Positions 1 to 8,214 of a stretch of 64,000 nt of DNA are shown piece by piece. The stretch covers positions 124,001 through 188,000 of the forward strand of contig CAWGAF010000001.1 in assembly GCA_963820495.1 (NCBI GenBank), in the 5' to 3' direction. Each line of letters begins with the position of its first letter. Position 1 is the stretch's first letter. The DNA is from JBBIPA01 sp963820495 (GTDB taxonomy: Bacteria; Chloroflexota; Dehalococcoidia; GIF9; UBA5629). Below the pieces are notes generated by a model, which was not told the origin of the DNA, did not search any database, and worked only from the letters and a program-made list of their open reading frames with translations. The translations under genes and the position numbers were made by a program.

Positions 1-1
1 C

Positions 2-505
2 AGCTTCCCTTTCTCTACCTCAGCATCAAAACCCAGTGCGGCAGAAAAACAGATTTTAGCCAAGGAGGTAGAACTGGAACTGGTGCCCCAGGGTACCCTA
101 GCCGAGAGGATAAGATGCGGCGCTGCTGGCATCCCGGCTTTTTATACGCCTACCGGTTATGGCACAGTAATCGCTGATGGAAAAGAAGTAAGAGACTTTG
201 ATGGCAAGCCTTGTATTATGGAACGTTCCATAAAAGCAGATTATGCTTTGGTCAGAGCTTATAAAGCAGATGCCAAAGGCAACCTGGTGTTTAGAGGAAC
301 CATGAGGCAGTTTAACCCCATAATGGCAATGAATGCCAGAATTACTATCGCCGAGGTCGATGAAATAGTAGAAGCAGGCGAAATCGACCCAGAAGCTGTA
401 GTTGTTCCAGGTATATTTGTTACGCGTATCGTCAAGGTGCAAGAACCTCTACCCTTCCCACGTCACCTGGAGCGTAGTTTCTGGGCAAAAGAGGCTTGCT
501 TTTGA
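2..505 (+). CDS. CoA-transferase subunit A, 5' end cut by window
   Basis: C-terminal part of the alpha subunit of a two-subunit class I CoA-transferase (acetate/3-oxoacid type), which moves CoA between an acyl-CoA and a free acid. The reading frame is open from base 2, so the start lies outside the window; the GTG at 83 is only an internal codon. Family-typical stretches are LVPQGTLAERIRCGAAGIPA, PTGYGT, VRAYKADAKGNL, and a tail with VVPGIFVTRIV. The beta subunit follows 28 bases downstream, so the two form one operon. The exact substrate (acetoacetate, butyrate or another acid) cannot be read from sequence. Confidence 0.9.
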   Translation, partial: SFPFSTSASKPSAAEKQILAKEVELELVPQGTLAERIRCGAAGIPAFYTPTGYGTVIADGKEVRDFDGKPCIMERSIKADYALVRAYKADAKGNLVFRGTMRQFNPIMAMNARITIAEVDEIVEAGEIDPEAVVVPGIFVTRIVKVQEPLPFPRHLERSFWAKEACF

Positions 506-533
506 ATTAAAGGAATTTGCAAGGAGGCTTGAA

Positions 534-1208
534 ATGAAAGAACGCTTGAGCCGTGAAGTTATGGCAATGAGAGCAGCTAAAGAATTATTTGATGGCGCTG
601 TAGTTAATCTGGGCATAGGTATACCTACTCTGGTGTCCAGTTTTGTTCCCGAAGGAATAGAGGTTATCTACCATAGCGAAAATGGTATGTTAGGCTTTGG
701 GCCTGTGGTTACCGCAGACGATTTTAATCAGAAGGCAGATATAGACCTAGTAAATGCCGGCGGGCAGTACGTTACCCCTTTACCGGGCATGTGTTTTTTT
801 CATCATGCTGACTCTTTCTTAATGATCCGTGGCGGGCATGTCGATATAACCATGCTGGGCGTTATCGAAGTATCGGAAAAGGGAGACCTGGCTAACTGGA
901 TGTTTCCAGGAAGAGGAGTGGGTAACATCGGTGGCGGCATGGACTTAGCCTTCAATGCCAAAAAGGTTATCTGCCTTACAGAACATACGGTTAAAGATGG
1001 CAGGCCCAAAATAGTAAAGAAATGCTCGGTACCACTAACCGCTCCAGAATGCGTCGACTTGATTATCACCGACATTGCTGTCATCGAGGTAACCAAGAAA
1101 GGACTGGTTCTAAAGGAAATCGCTCCCGATTGGGCACCAGAAGAAGTTCAAGCGCTAACCGAACCAAAACTGATTGTAGCCCCTGATTTGAAAATATTTG
1201 AACTCTAA
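534..1208 (+). CDS. CoA-transferase subunit B
   Basis: Beta subunit of the same class I 3-oxoacid/acetate-type CoA-transferase, 224 residues, the usual size. The nucleotide-loop segment NLGIGIPTLV is followed by SENGMLG, whose glutamate (about residue 49) is the catalytic residue that forms the glutamyl-CoA thioester in this family. GGGMDLAFNAK and the C-terminal VTKKGLVLKEIAPDW block are also typical. I chose the ATG at 534 because AAGGAGG lies just upstream at 521-527; the frame is open back to 402, but that part overlaps subunit A and has no family similarity. With the thiolase and acyl-CoA dehydrogenases elsewhere in the window it fits CoA-thioester catabolism. Confidence 0.92.
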   Translation: MKERLSREVMAMRAAKELFDGAVVNLGIGIPTLVSSFVPEGIEVIYHSENGMLGFGPVVTADDFNQKADIDLVNAGGQYVTPLPGMCFFHHADSFLMIRGGHVDITMLGVIEVSEKGDLANWMFPGRGVGNIGGGMDLAFNAKKVICLTEHTVKDGRPKIVKKCSVPLTAPECVDLIITDIAVIEVTKKGLVLKEIAPDWAPEEVQALTEPKLIVAPDLKIFEL

Positions 1209-1259
1209 GGCTACAAGAAGCCCAACCCTTTTATCGGCTGGTCACCTTTGAGCAAATAT

Positions 1260-1748
1260 CTATAATCGCACAAGGTGTTTTTCGAAATCCTTTACCCTGG
1301 GAGGCTTCTTGCCTTTCCCAGGTTCGATAATATGTCCTTCCTCTGTTAGCCGTGCCGACTGCATTTTCAAGCCACCTGGATACTTTTGGTTAAGCTCGCC
1401 GCCAGATTTCAATGTCCTCCAGTAAGGTGTGATATCCTGCTTGCCTTCAGCTCTAGCTTCTTCTGCAGCATGAGCAGCAACCCAGGCGAAAATTCCAGTA
1501 GTTATAGGACAGCCAATAGAAGCCCCGTGTTTTCGAGCTAGGATAGCACGAATTTCATTTATGGTAATAAGCCTGCCTTTAGGGACCTGCTTCATAATCT
1601 CGTCCACTTCTTTCGGCGCTGGAATGACAACAGTTCCCACCCCCCATCGTTTACTCATATTATCATTGATTTCCTGCACCATAGGCAGCCCCTTGCTATC
1701 TGCCAGTTTTTCCTGCCATGACTTGCGTAGTTTGGACTTACTGCTCAT
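1260..1748 (-). CDS. alkyltransferase-like (MGMT-fold) DNA-binding protein
   Basis: A 162-residue protein resembling the DNA-binding domain of O6-alkylguanine-DNA alkyltransferases. Visible landmarks are VPKGRLITINEIRAILA (helix-turn-helix entry), a GCPITTGIFAW segment and a C-terminal Q...L..EGH pattern. In true alkyltransferases the segment after the HTH carries PCHR with the acceptor cysteine; here the matching stretch reads ITPYWRTLKSGG, with no cysteine. This suggests an alkyltransferase-like (ATL) protein that would bind alkylated DNA and flag it for repair rather than repair it directly. It is convergent with the CoA-transferase genes. The family call is moderately sure; function is inferred. 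Confidence 0.6.
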   Translation of the reverse strand: MSSKSKLRKSWQEKLADSKGLPMVQEINDNMSKRWGVGTVVIPAPKEVDEIMKQVPKGRLITINEIRAILARKHGASIGCPITTGIFAWVAAHAAEEARAEGKQDITPYWRTLKSGGELNQKYPGGLKMQSARLTEEGHIIEPGKGKKPPRVKDFEKHLVRL

Positions 1749-1955
1749 CTTGTCTCCCCCTCGTCTAGAATGATTTTAGCGAGGAAAGTATAGCTGTTTC
1801 ACTTTTTACCGCGCCATATCTTAGCCCTGAGCCTCGCTGTAGTCAAATTCAATAATCGTTCTTGGTTAGATACTTCTAAGTAGCACTATAAGATGACATG
1901 GATATTTGTTGTAAACTGGCATAAAATGAAATCAAACAATAGGAGGTATAAAACC

Positions 1956-2240
1956 ATGACTCAGATGTCCGAGGATGAAATCCGTAAAATAGCCCAGGAG
2001 AGGGTAAAAGCCAAGAAAGGATTTTATTCGCATCTTACAGCGTATGTCCTGGTCAATTTAATGCTGGTAGCTATCTGGTATTTCACCGGTGCGCATTATT
2101 TCTGGCCCATGTGGGTAATGTTGTTTTGGGGCATAGGGCTCATAGTCAACGCGATCACAGTTTTTGCCAGACATGACACTGGCTGGGAGAAAAGAGAAAT
2201 AGAAAAAGAAGTGGAGAGAATAAAGAGAAGAGGAGGCTAG
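1956..2240 (+). CDS. small 2TM-domain membrane protein
   Basis: A 94-residue protein matching the 2TM domain pattern: a charged amphipathic N-terminus (EDEIRKIAQERVKAKKGFYSHL), helix one around residues 26-46 (AYVLVNLMLVAIWYF), a short loop GAHYFWP, helix two (MWVMLFWGIGLIVNAITVF), and a basic tail (EKREIEKEVERIKRRGG). In other bacteria this domain is often fused to histidine kinases; here it stands alone but lies next to a PAS histidine kinase on the other strand. ATG 1956 is preferred because AGGAGG at 1941-1946 precedes it; an earlier in-frame start at 1893 has no ribosome site. Function unknown. Confidence 0.8.
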   Translation: MTQMSEDEIRKIAQERVKAKKGFYSHLTAYVLVNLMLVAIWYFTGAHYFWPMWVMLFWGIGLIVNAITVFARHDTGWEKREIEKEVERIKRRGG

Positions 2241-2289
2241 ATTATGGCTGGCTTCTCAATGGATAGTATTCTGATCTAAGCTATAATCG

Positions 2290-4209
2290 CTATTTCCCGA
2301 CGGGAATCTCAATCGCTATAGAAGTACCTTTGTCCAGTTCAGAGTTGATACTCATAGTACCGTTCAGTAATTGAGCCCTTTCCCGCATACCGATAAGGCC
2401 GAACTTTTCCTGATTGCTCAAATCGCCCAACCGCGCTGGAACCGTAAATCCTTTGCCGTTGTCGGCGATAATCATACGTTTTTTATCTGCTTCTGACTCC
2501 AGCTTAATAACCACTTTTGATGCGCCAGCATGTTTCCTGATATTGGAGAGTGCCTCCTGAGCAATACGGAACAATACCAGCTGAGCCTCTCGGGTCAATT
2601 CGCTGCTTTGAATTTTTAGTTGAACGTCAACTTCAATACCTTTTTCCCTGGCTAAACTGTCCGCCATCCATTCCAGCGCTGATATCAGTCCCAGGTCATC
2701 TAGAATGGCTGGCCGTAGCTGCTGTGAATAACGCCTTATGCCCATGAGGATTTCTTTGGCAAGCTCATTTAATTCGGTTAGCTTTTCTCTAACAGGCTTG
2801 GTCAGTCCAGCATTACGGTCAGAGATCTGAGCATCCAATTTATGTATCAACAGCAACAGGGATTGAGCAGTATCATCATGGAGTTCACGAGCAATGCGTT
2901 TCCGTTCCTCCTCTTGTACTACCAGAACTTTGCGTAGATAAAAGCGTATGCTTTCCTGCATTTTCCTTTCCCAGGTAACATCCCTGGCAATAGTCTGGAA
3001 AGCTACCGCCTCATTGTTCTGCTCAATCAGGCGAGTTGTCAGCTCAGCTATCAGCTCTGAACCATCTTTTCGATTCAACCACTGCTGGTACGGCAAATCC
3101 ACTGGTCGATGGTGAATCAGCTTTGTTTGTACAACCTTAGCAGAGATACAACTTTCTGAAGTAAATAGCGAGAATATATTCGCCTGACATAGTTGTTCAG
3201 AAGAGCAACCAAAAAGCCTGGCAGCAGCTTTATTAGCTATCTGAATGTTGCCTTCCAAATCATGTACCCAAATAGCATCAAGAGCACTTTCGAACAGGTC
3301 CCGGAAGCTTTTTTCTGATTCTGATAATGCTTCTTCAGCTTGCTTACGCTCAGTGATATCTTGCAGCGTTTCTACGACGCCTACTACTTCTCCATTTCTA
3401 TCCTTTATAGGGCTTGCCGTAAAATTAAGCCATCTACCACCCTCACCTACTGCTGGGAAAAAGTTTTCAACTTCGTAGGCATCATCAATCAGAGTGGATT
3501 TTTTACATTTACCCTGATAGTATGCCGCAATCTTATCTGCAGAAGCCCCGTCCACAATCAAATCAGCCAGTGACGGCCTCTTCTCGGCATAAAACGTACG
3601 CCATTGATCATCCGTGCCGATTATTTCATCCTTTTTTATGCCAGTAAGCGCTTCTATAGCAGTATTCCAGTGAGTTACTCTATGCTGTTTATTAATCACG
3701 AAAGATGGAATGCTAGAACCATCAATAATTTCAGATAGCATTTCCTCAGCATCTTTGCGCTCTGTGATATCCTCCAGGGTTTCTACAGCTCCCACTACTT
3801 CTCCATTTTTACTCCTAATAGGACTGGCAGTGAATTGAAGCCATGTGCCACGCTCACCGAAGGCAGGGAAAAAGTCCTCAACTTCATAGGCCCCATCAAT
3901 AAGATTAGATTTTTTGTACCTGCCTCCATAATAAAATTCGATTTTATCTATTGAGGCTCCGTCTACGATTAAGTCAGCCAATGTTGGTCTCTTCTCATTA
4001 TAGAATGATGTCCATTGCCCGTCTGTCTCGAGTATCTCGTCCTTTTTTATGCCAGTAAGCACTTCGACGGCGGTATTCCAGTGGGTTACCCTGTGCTTTT
4101 TATCAATGACAAATGAAGGAATAGGAGAGCCATCAATAATCACTGAGAGCATCTCCTGTGAGGTTTTTCTTGCTACCTTACCAATAGTTCGACCGAGAGG
4201 CTTAGTCAT
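2290..4209 (-). CDS. triple-PAS sensor histidine kinase (NarL-partner type)
   Basis: A 639-residue, apparently soluble sensor kinase with no evident membrane segment. Three PAS domains occupy roughly residues 20-150, 155-290 and 298-410, the first two ending in DITERK. A HisKA_3 dimerisation domain carries RKRIARELHDD with the phospho-acceptor His at about 444, and a HATPase_c domain ends the protein (N-box around ALSNIRKHAG, then IIADNGKGF). This architecture pairs with NarL/LuxR response regulators; the only one in the window is at 26.3-27.0 kb. PAS1 and PAS2 are nearly the same sequence over about 130 residues, a recent internal duplication. The signal is unknown; PAS domains could bind a redox or aromatic ligand. 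Confidence 0.92.
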   Translation of the reverse strand: MTKPLGRTIGKVARKTSQEMLSVIIDGSPIPSFVIDKKHRVTHWNTAVEVLTGIKKDEILETDGQWTSFYNEKRPTLADLIVDGASIDKIEFYYGGRYKKSNLIDGAYEVEDFFPAFGERGTWLQFTASPIRSKNGEVVGAVETLEDITERKDAEEMLSEIIDGSSIPSFVINKQHRVTHWNTAIEALTGIKKDEIIGTDDQWRTFYAEKRPSLADLIVDGASADKIAAYYQGKCKKSTLIDDAYEVENFFPAVGEGGRWLNFTASPIKDRNGEVVGVVETLQDITERKQAEEALSESEKSFRDLFESALDAIWVHDLEGNIQIANKAAARLFGCSSEQLCQANIFSLFTSESCISAKVVQTKLIHHRPVDLPYQQWLNRKDGSELIAELTTRLIEQNNEAVAFQTIARDVTWERKMQESIRFYLRKVLVVQEEERKRIARELHDDTAQSLLLLIHKLDAQISDRNAGLTKPVREKLTELNELAKEILMGIRRYSQQLRPAILDDLGLISALEWMADSLAREKGIEVDVQLKIQSSELTREAQLVLFRIAQEALSNIRKHAGASKVVIKLESEADKKRMIIADNGKGFTVPARLGDLSNQEKFGLIGMRERAQLLNGTMSINSELDKGTSIAIEIPVGK

Positions 4210-4302
4210 TTAAATCCATCGAAAATAATTATCCCATCACCACCACCAATTTAACAAAAAGGCGAATCAGAACTACCTTTAAACTCCGCTTTAAAATATA
4301 TC

Positions 4303-5514
4303 CTAAACTGAATGCATCCTGCCGCAGTGTGGACATTTAATATTAACATTCCTGAGAGCAGGGGGTACTCTGAGTCTGGTGCCACATTCACAATCAATTG
4401 TCCTGTAATTATTCAACTGCCACATGAGATTTGAGGTCTCTCTAGTGCGCTGGATCTGGTCTTCCACAGGTTCTCTCTCTTTTGCCTCCGGGCTAGCTGC
4501 TCGTATTGAAACCGCCCCGACAACCGCCATTCCAGAAGCAGGGATAATTCCGCCTCTGGCCTTTCGCGCTTGCCTATAAGCCTTATCATAATCGGAGTAT
4601 GAGGCACCAGCCATGGAACGCAGTATGCGTATCCTCTCCGAGATGGGTGGATGAGTGCTAGTGAGGTCACTAGCTGCCATTCCCTCCTTACGGAAAGGAT
4701 TGATTATATACATTGGCGCTGTTGCTTTAGAGGCTGACTTCAACTGGTATGTGGAAGCAGCTATCTTTTCCAGTGCCGCTGCTAGCCCTTCAGGATATCT
4801 GGTATATAAAGCTGAGTTGGCATCAGCCAGGTACTCTCTCTTTCGGGAAATGGCAAAATAGATAAGTTGCGCGAAAATCGGTGCCAGTATCATCAAGACT
4901 ATAGCAACGATAAAAATTATCAATTGAGCCCCTCCACCTCCAGACGAGGAATCTCTCCTGGATCTGGTCATCCCACCAAAAAGCATGAACCGTGAAGCAT
5001 ACCAGGATAATATTACTATGGTACCCAGGAGGACGCTGCACATAGCCATCAGCAGAACGTCCCGGTTGTTAATATGAGCCAGCTCATGCCCCATAACTCC
5101 CTGAAGTTCATCGCGGTTGAGTTTCTGTAATAGACCTGAGGTGACTGCTACCGAAGCTTTTTTAGGATCTCTACCAGTGGCGAAGGCATTCATTGCTGGG
5201 TCATCGATAATATAAATGTCAGGCATTTTCTCCAGACCGGAAGCGATCTTCATTTCTTCAATGACATTATAGAGGCGAGGATGGTCATCACGGCTGATTT
5301 TCCTGGCTCGGGACATGGAAAGGAGAATACTGTCACCCTGGAAGTAAGCAATAAGGTTCAGTATTGCCCATATTATCAGGGCAAGAATTAATCCGACTTC
5401 GCCACTATTCAGGAAGGACAACCCCAGGAAATAGCCAACAAGGAGCAATACCACTCCCATTACGATAACAAGTGCTATTGACCTGTTCCGGTTAGACCTG
5501 ATTTGCTGCCACAT
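4303..5514 (-). CDS. htpX: HtpX-like M48 metalloprotease with C-terminal zinc ribbon
   Basis: Membrane-bound zinc endopeptidase of family M48B, probably degrading misfolded membrane proteins. Two N-terminal membrane helices (residues about 12-34 and 38-57) precede the catalytic HELAH motif (His143, Glu144, His147). Two further hydrophobic segments follow, then the distal zinc ligand region REYLADANSALYT. At 403 residues it is about 100 longer than classical HtpX: the extra C-terminus carries CECGTRLRVPP and CPHCGRMHSV, two CxxC pairs forming a zinc ribbon. It is the last gene of an operon with lemA 17 bases upstream and a double zinc-ribbon protein before that. LemA-HtpX pairing is common in bacteria. 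Confidence 0.93.
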   Translation of the reverse strand: MWQQIRSNRNRSIALVIVMGVVLLLVGYFLGLSFLNSGEVGLILALIIWAILNLIAYFQGDSILLSMSRARKISRDDHPRLYNVIEEMKIASGLEKMPDIYIIDDPAMNAFATGRDPKKASVAVTSGLLQKLNRDELQGVMGHELAHINNRDVLLMAMCSVLLGTIVILSWYASRFMLFGGMTRSRRDSSSGGGGAQLIIFIVAIVLMILAPIFAQLIYFAISRKREYLADANSALYTRYPEGLAAALEKIAASTYQLKSASKATAPMYIINPFRKEGMAASDLTSTHPPISERIRILRSMAGASYSDYDKAYRQARKARGGIIPASGMAVVGAVSIRAASPEAKEREPVEDQIQRTRETSNLMWQLNNYRTIDCECGTRLRVPPALRNVNIKCPHCGRMHSV

Positions 5515-5531
5515 GATTACAAATTTCTAGG

Positions 5532-6098
5532 CTAGGAGGTGAAACTTACTTTGGGTGCTTCCTTCTCCTCGGCTACAGTAACCTCGAAAAATTCTCCCGC
5601 CTTAAAACCAGTCATGCTGGCGATAAGATTCGAAGGAAACATCTGTGTCTTGTTGTTATAGTTCAACACTGAATCATTGTAGAACTGGCGAGAAAAGCTT
5701 ATTTTATTTTCAGTTGAGGTCAGCTCTTCTTGAAGAGCCAGAAAGTTCTGGTTGGCTTTAAGGTCAGGGTAACGCTCAGCTACAGCAAGCAAACGTGCCA
5801 GCGCAGAGCTTAATTCACCCTCTGCTTTAGACCGTTCACCGGCTCCTGCAGATGACAACTGCTGGGCAAGATTACGAGCTTTAGTTACCGCTTCCAGTGT
5901 TTCCCGCTCATGCTTCATATAGCCTTTGACTGTTTCCACGAGGTTAGGAATGAGGTCATGACGCCTCTTTAACTGAACGTCGATCTGTGCCCAGGCATTT
6001 TTTACCTGGTTACGCAGCCTGACCAAGCTGTTATAGGTTGCAATAAAGATAATAAACAGAATTACGATGATACCAATGACAATCCATACTCCTATCAT
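5532..6098 (-). CDS. lemA: LemA family protein
   Basis: A 188-residue LemA-type protein: one N-terminal membrane helix (about residues 4-22, WIVIGIIVILFIIFIATYN) followed by a long alpha-helical bundle. Family hallmarks are VKNAWAQIDVQLKRRHDLIPNLV, the VTKARN segment, and YPDLKANQNFLALQEEL. A well-formed ribosome site (AGGAGG) lies just before the ATG at 6098. It sits between a zinc-ribbon gene and htpX on the same strand with short gaps, so the three are probably co-transcribed. LemA has no established enzymatic activity; in this context it is likely a membrane scaffold for HtpX. Confidence 0.94.
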   Translation of the reverse strand: MIGVWIVIGIIVILFIIFIATYNSLVRLRNQVKNAWAQIDVQLKRRHDLIPNLVETVKGYMKHERETLEAVTKARNLAQQLSSAGAGERSKAEGELSSALARLLAVAERYPDLKANQNFLALQEELTSTENKISFSRQFYNDSVLNYNNKTQMFPSNLIASMTGFKAGEFFEVTVAEEKEAPKVSFTS

Positions 6099-6135
6099 TT
6101 GAATCCTCCTACATAATTACTTATGAAGCTTACTC

Positions 6136-6549
6136 TTACGCTTTAAATACTTCTCCCAGAAAACCAAGGATTTGCTGTTGTGCATCCTCTTTTGCTGGCG
6201 TTTTATCGACAACTTGTTTTATCAGACTGATAACTTCACCACTATCAAACCACAAGCCATCTCCCCGCTGGCAAACATCGATTATTATCTCAGGTTGCCT
6301 ACCTATTATTGTTTTTTTCATTTTCTTACTACAAATGGGGCATTTCCGTTTTTTTTCCGTCGATTGAACTTCTTGAGAATTTAGAATGTTACCCAGAAAA
6401 ACGCTCCGACTGTCTAGGCCCATAGAATTCAAAAACAGCTCCAGTTCCCCAGAATCAAACCACACCCCTTGACAACTGGTACAGTAGTCAAGCTCAATCT
6501 TATTGTGCTCAACTACTATCATATCGTTCCTACAAGTGGGGCATATCAT
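6136..6549 (-). CDS. double TFIIB-type zinc-ribbon protein
   Basis: A 137-residue protein with two tandem zinc ribbons of the zf-TFIIB type. The first has CPTCRNDM, CTSCQGVWFDSGEL; the second has CPICSKKM and CQRGDGLWFDSGEV. In the second ribbon the expected CxxC of the distal pair is CQRG, so one metal ligand seems to be lost. The WFDSGEL signature repeats almost exactly. It is the first gene of the lemA-htpX operon. Small zf-TFIIB proteins beside lemA/htpX recur in bacteria, but their role is unknown; metal-dependent protein contacts are plausible. Confidence 0.85.
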   Translation of the reverse strand: MICPTCRNDMIVVEHNKIELDYCTSCQGVWFDSGELELFLNSMGLDSRSVFLGNILNSQEVQSTEKKRKCPICSKKMKKTIIGRQPEIIIDVCQRGDGLWFDSGEVISLIKQVVDKTPAKEDAQQQILGFLGEVFKA

Positions 6550-6683
6550 CTCGGTTCATCCTTATAGCTGCTGGTAATTAGTGTAATTTTAGTGCTAGAT
6601 TTAGTCAAGAAGTCGATCTAATCCAGCAGGCCATCCTAAGGGATAAGGGGGGAAAATTTCTGGAGAGCGCTTAATCGACCTGA

Positions 6684-6914
6684 TTAGTTGGCGTCATCTT
6701 GAGGCATAACCCGCTCCACGAACCTGATAAGACAATCCAAATTCGAGATGGCTAAGGAGAGACCAAGTTGCTTAAGTTCGGTATAGCCCAACCCTTTAAA
6801 CAATCGCTGTCCAGCTACCATAGCCATCTCATCGTAAAGCTCTGGCCATTTTTTGCCTCGTCGTTCGATGCAAAAAAGGATAAACTCCCTCAGCTGTGGA
6901 TCCAGAGAATTCAT
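6684..6914 (-). CDS. small conserved-looking hypothetical protein
   Basis: A 76-residue soluble protein I do not recognise. It is predicted mostly helical, begins MNSLDPQLREFILFCIERR and contains basic and acidic residues typical of a folded small domain (KKWPELYDEMAMVAGQRLF). It lies on the same strand as the lemA-htpX operon but is separated from it by 134 bases. Codon use is like its neighbours and no larger frame overlaps it on either strand. A real gene is likely but not certain. Confidence 0.5.
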   Translation of the reverse strand: MNSLDPQLREFILFCIERRGKKWPELYDEMAMVAGQRLFKGLGYTELKQLGLSLAISNLDCLIRFVERVMPQDDAN

Positions 6915-7067
6915 AGTTTCAAGAATATAAACGTTAGCCGTGGCAAAAAGTTTATCTTCTTAAAACTGCACGAAGGAACCACCAAAACAGCTATCTACCT
7001 GATATAAAAACCAGGTATTAAGGTATTGAGAAGACAGTTATATTTTGCTTTAAAGATTGAATCAGTT

Positions 7068-7358
7068 TTATTTGTTCGATTTCACCTGGTTATAGCACTC
7101 ACTACAGTAAACTGGTCTGCCTTCGCGAGGCTCAAAAGGAACCTCTGTTTCTTTGCCACACTGGGCACATGTTGTCGGGAACATTTCCCGTGGCCTTGAG
7201 CCAGAATTTCGCTGCGATTTCCTCGTCTGTCGGCAGGTCTGGCAACGTTTAGGCTCGTTAGCAAAACCCTTGGACGCATAGAATTCTTGCTCTGCTGCTG
7301 TGAAGGTGAAGGTGGTGCCGCAGTCGGCACATTGAAGCGACTTGTCTTGGAAACCCAA
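7068..7358 (-). CDS. CxxC-x17-CxxC zinc-ribbon protein
   Basis: A 96-residue protein with two CxxC zinc-binding modules. The N-terminal one reads LQCADCGTTFTFTAAEQEFY, then GFANEPKRCQTCR, matching the zinc-ribbon family often found in Chloroflexota and other anaerobes. The C-terminal one reads TTCAQCGKETEVPF, then PVYCSECYNQV, a CxxC-x17-CxxC unit. AAAGAGGAGG precedes the ATG at 7358. A related but broken copy lies at 8.2-8.4 kb. The role is unknown; nucleic-acid or protein binding through the ribbons is an inference. Confidence 0.85.
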   Translation of the reverse strand: MGFQDKSLQCADCGTTFTFTAAEQEFYASKGFANEPKRCQTCRQTRKSQRNSGSRPREMFPTTCAQCGKETEVPFEPREGRPVYCSECYNQVKSNK

Positions 7359-7575
7359 TGGATGACCTCCTCTTTATAAAGATATTTATTTGTTTGGTTA
7401 GAGTTGCGGTCACCCAGCACTTGAGTAGTTTTAGACTAACCTGACTAAGTTTGTGATAACCTTAACCGAAACCAACGTTCTCCAATATACACTAAAGTCT
7501 TTTTATTTGCAATAGTAGCAAGCAAGAGACAAGATAGAACTTTTCGCTATTTTGTGCAGCATGTACTCATTCAAG

Positions 7576-7612
7576 GTTTCAATCCCCTTGCGAGGATTAG
7601 GTTCTTTCCGAC
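7576..7612 (+). repeat. solitary CRISPR-type repeat
   Basis: A 37-base unit beginning GTTTCAATCCCCTTGCGAGG and ending TTCTTTCCGAC. It has the layout of known type I/III CRISPR repeats: a GTTTCAATCC start, an internal partial dyad (AATCC...GGATT) and a CTTTCC(G/A)AC end. No second copy is visible within several hundred bases, so there is no array, only one unit. It lies about 0.8 kb from a cas10-like fragment, which strengthens the reading as a CRISPR relic. The stop codon of the membrane ORF at 7597 falls inside it. Confidence 0.6.
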
Positions 7613-8214
7613 CTACTGTGCCTCTTTGTTTTGGTTTTGGTTAAGACTATAATGGCTAATATTAGTGTTGGTAGCCATAGTACCGCATCCCAGGCTACCC
7701 ATAGGGTGCAAGTGTTACTTAAAAAGTTACTGAACCCAGTGGTTAGTGGTATGGTATCCCATAGCATCCTTAGAGGAGAGACTGAGAAGGCATTTATATA
7801 CCAGTATGGTAGAGGGTTAGGCCTAGGGCTTATATAACCGGATGAGGTTATTAGCCATATTAGTGGTTTGGTAAATTCTAAGAGGGATAGGATTATGAGT
7901 ATCGTCGAGTATAGTGATAGGACTAGGGTTATTACAGAAACCACTGAGACTCTTTTAATCTTGGTCTTAACTAGTGTTGATATGGTAAAGATTAGTATAG
8001 GTATGTATAGTATTATAGGCCACCAGTAGTCCATACTGGTCTCTGGTGATACTAGTCAACCGTATCCTGGTAATAAGTATATGGCTTCCCAGACATCGGG
8101 TAGGGAACCCATTAAGGCTAGTATACCATAGAATGCCAGGGATAGGATTACGGTGGTATATAGCGCAAGGCTTCTTGTTTTACTTTTTCCCAGCATGGGG
8201 TGTTTCTTCCTCAT
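7597..8214 (-). pseudogene. multi-pass membrane protein split by in-frame TGA
   Basis: Reading from ATG 8214, 52 codons (a basic N-terminus, then a helix LALYTTVILSLAFYGILALM) end at TGA 8058-8056. The same frame stays open through 7 more codons and a 145-codon ORF (ATG 8034) to TAA at 7599, which lies in the CRISPR-type repeat. The second part has helices WWPIILYIPILIFTISTLV, VVSVITLVLSLYSTILIIL and LWLPTLILAIIVL. Two of them end in near-identical basic tails (VKTKIKR and TKTKTKR), an internal repeat. CGA to TGA would explain the break. The family is not recognised. It could instead be two separate small proteins. Confidence 0.5.
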
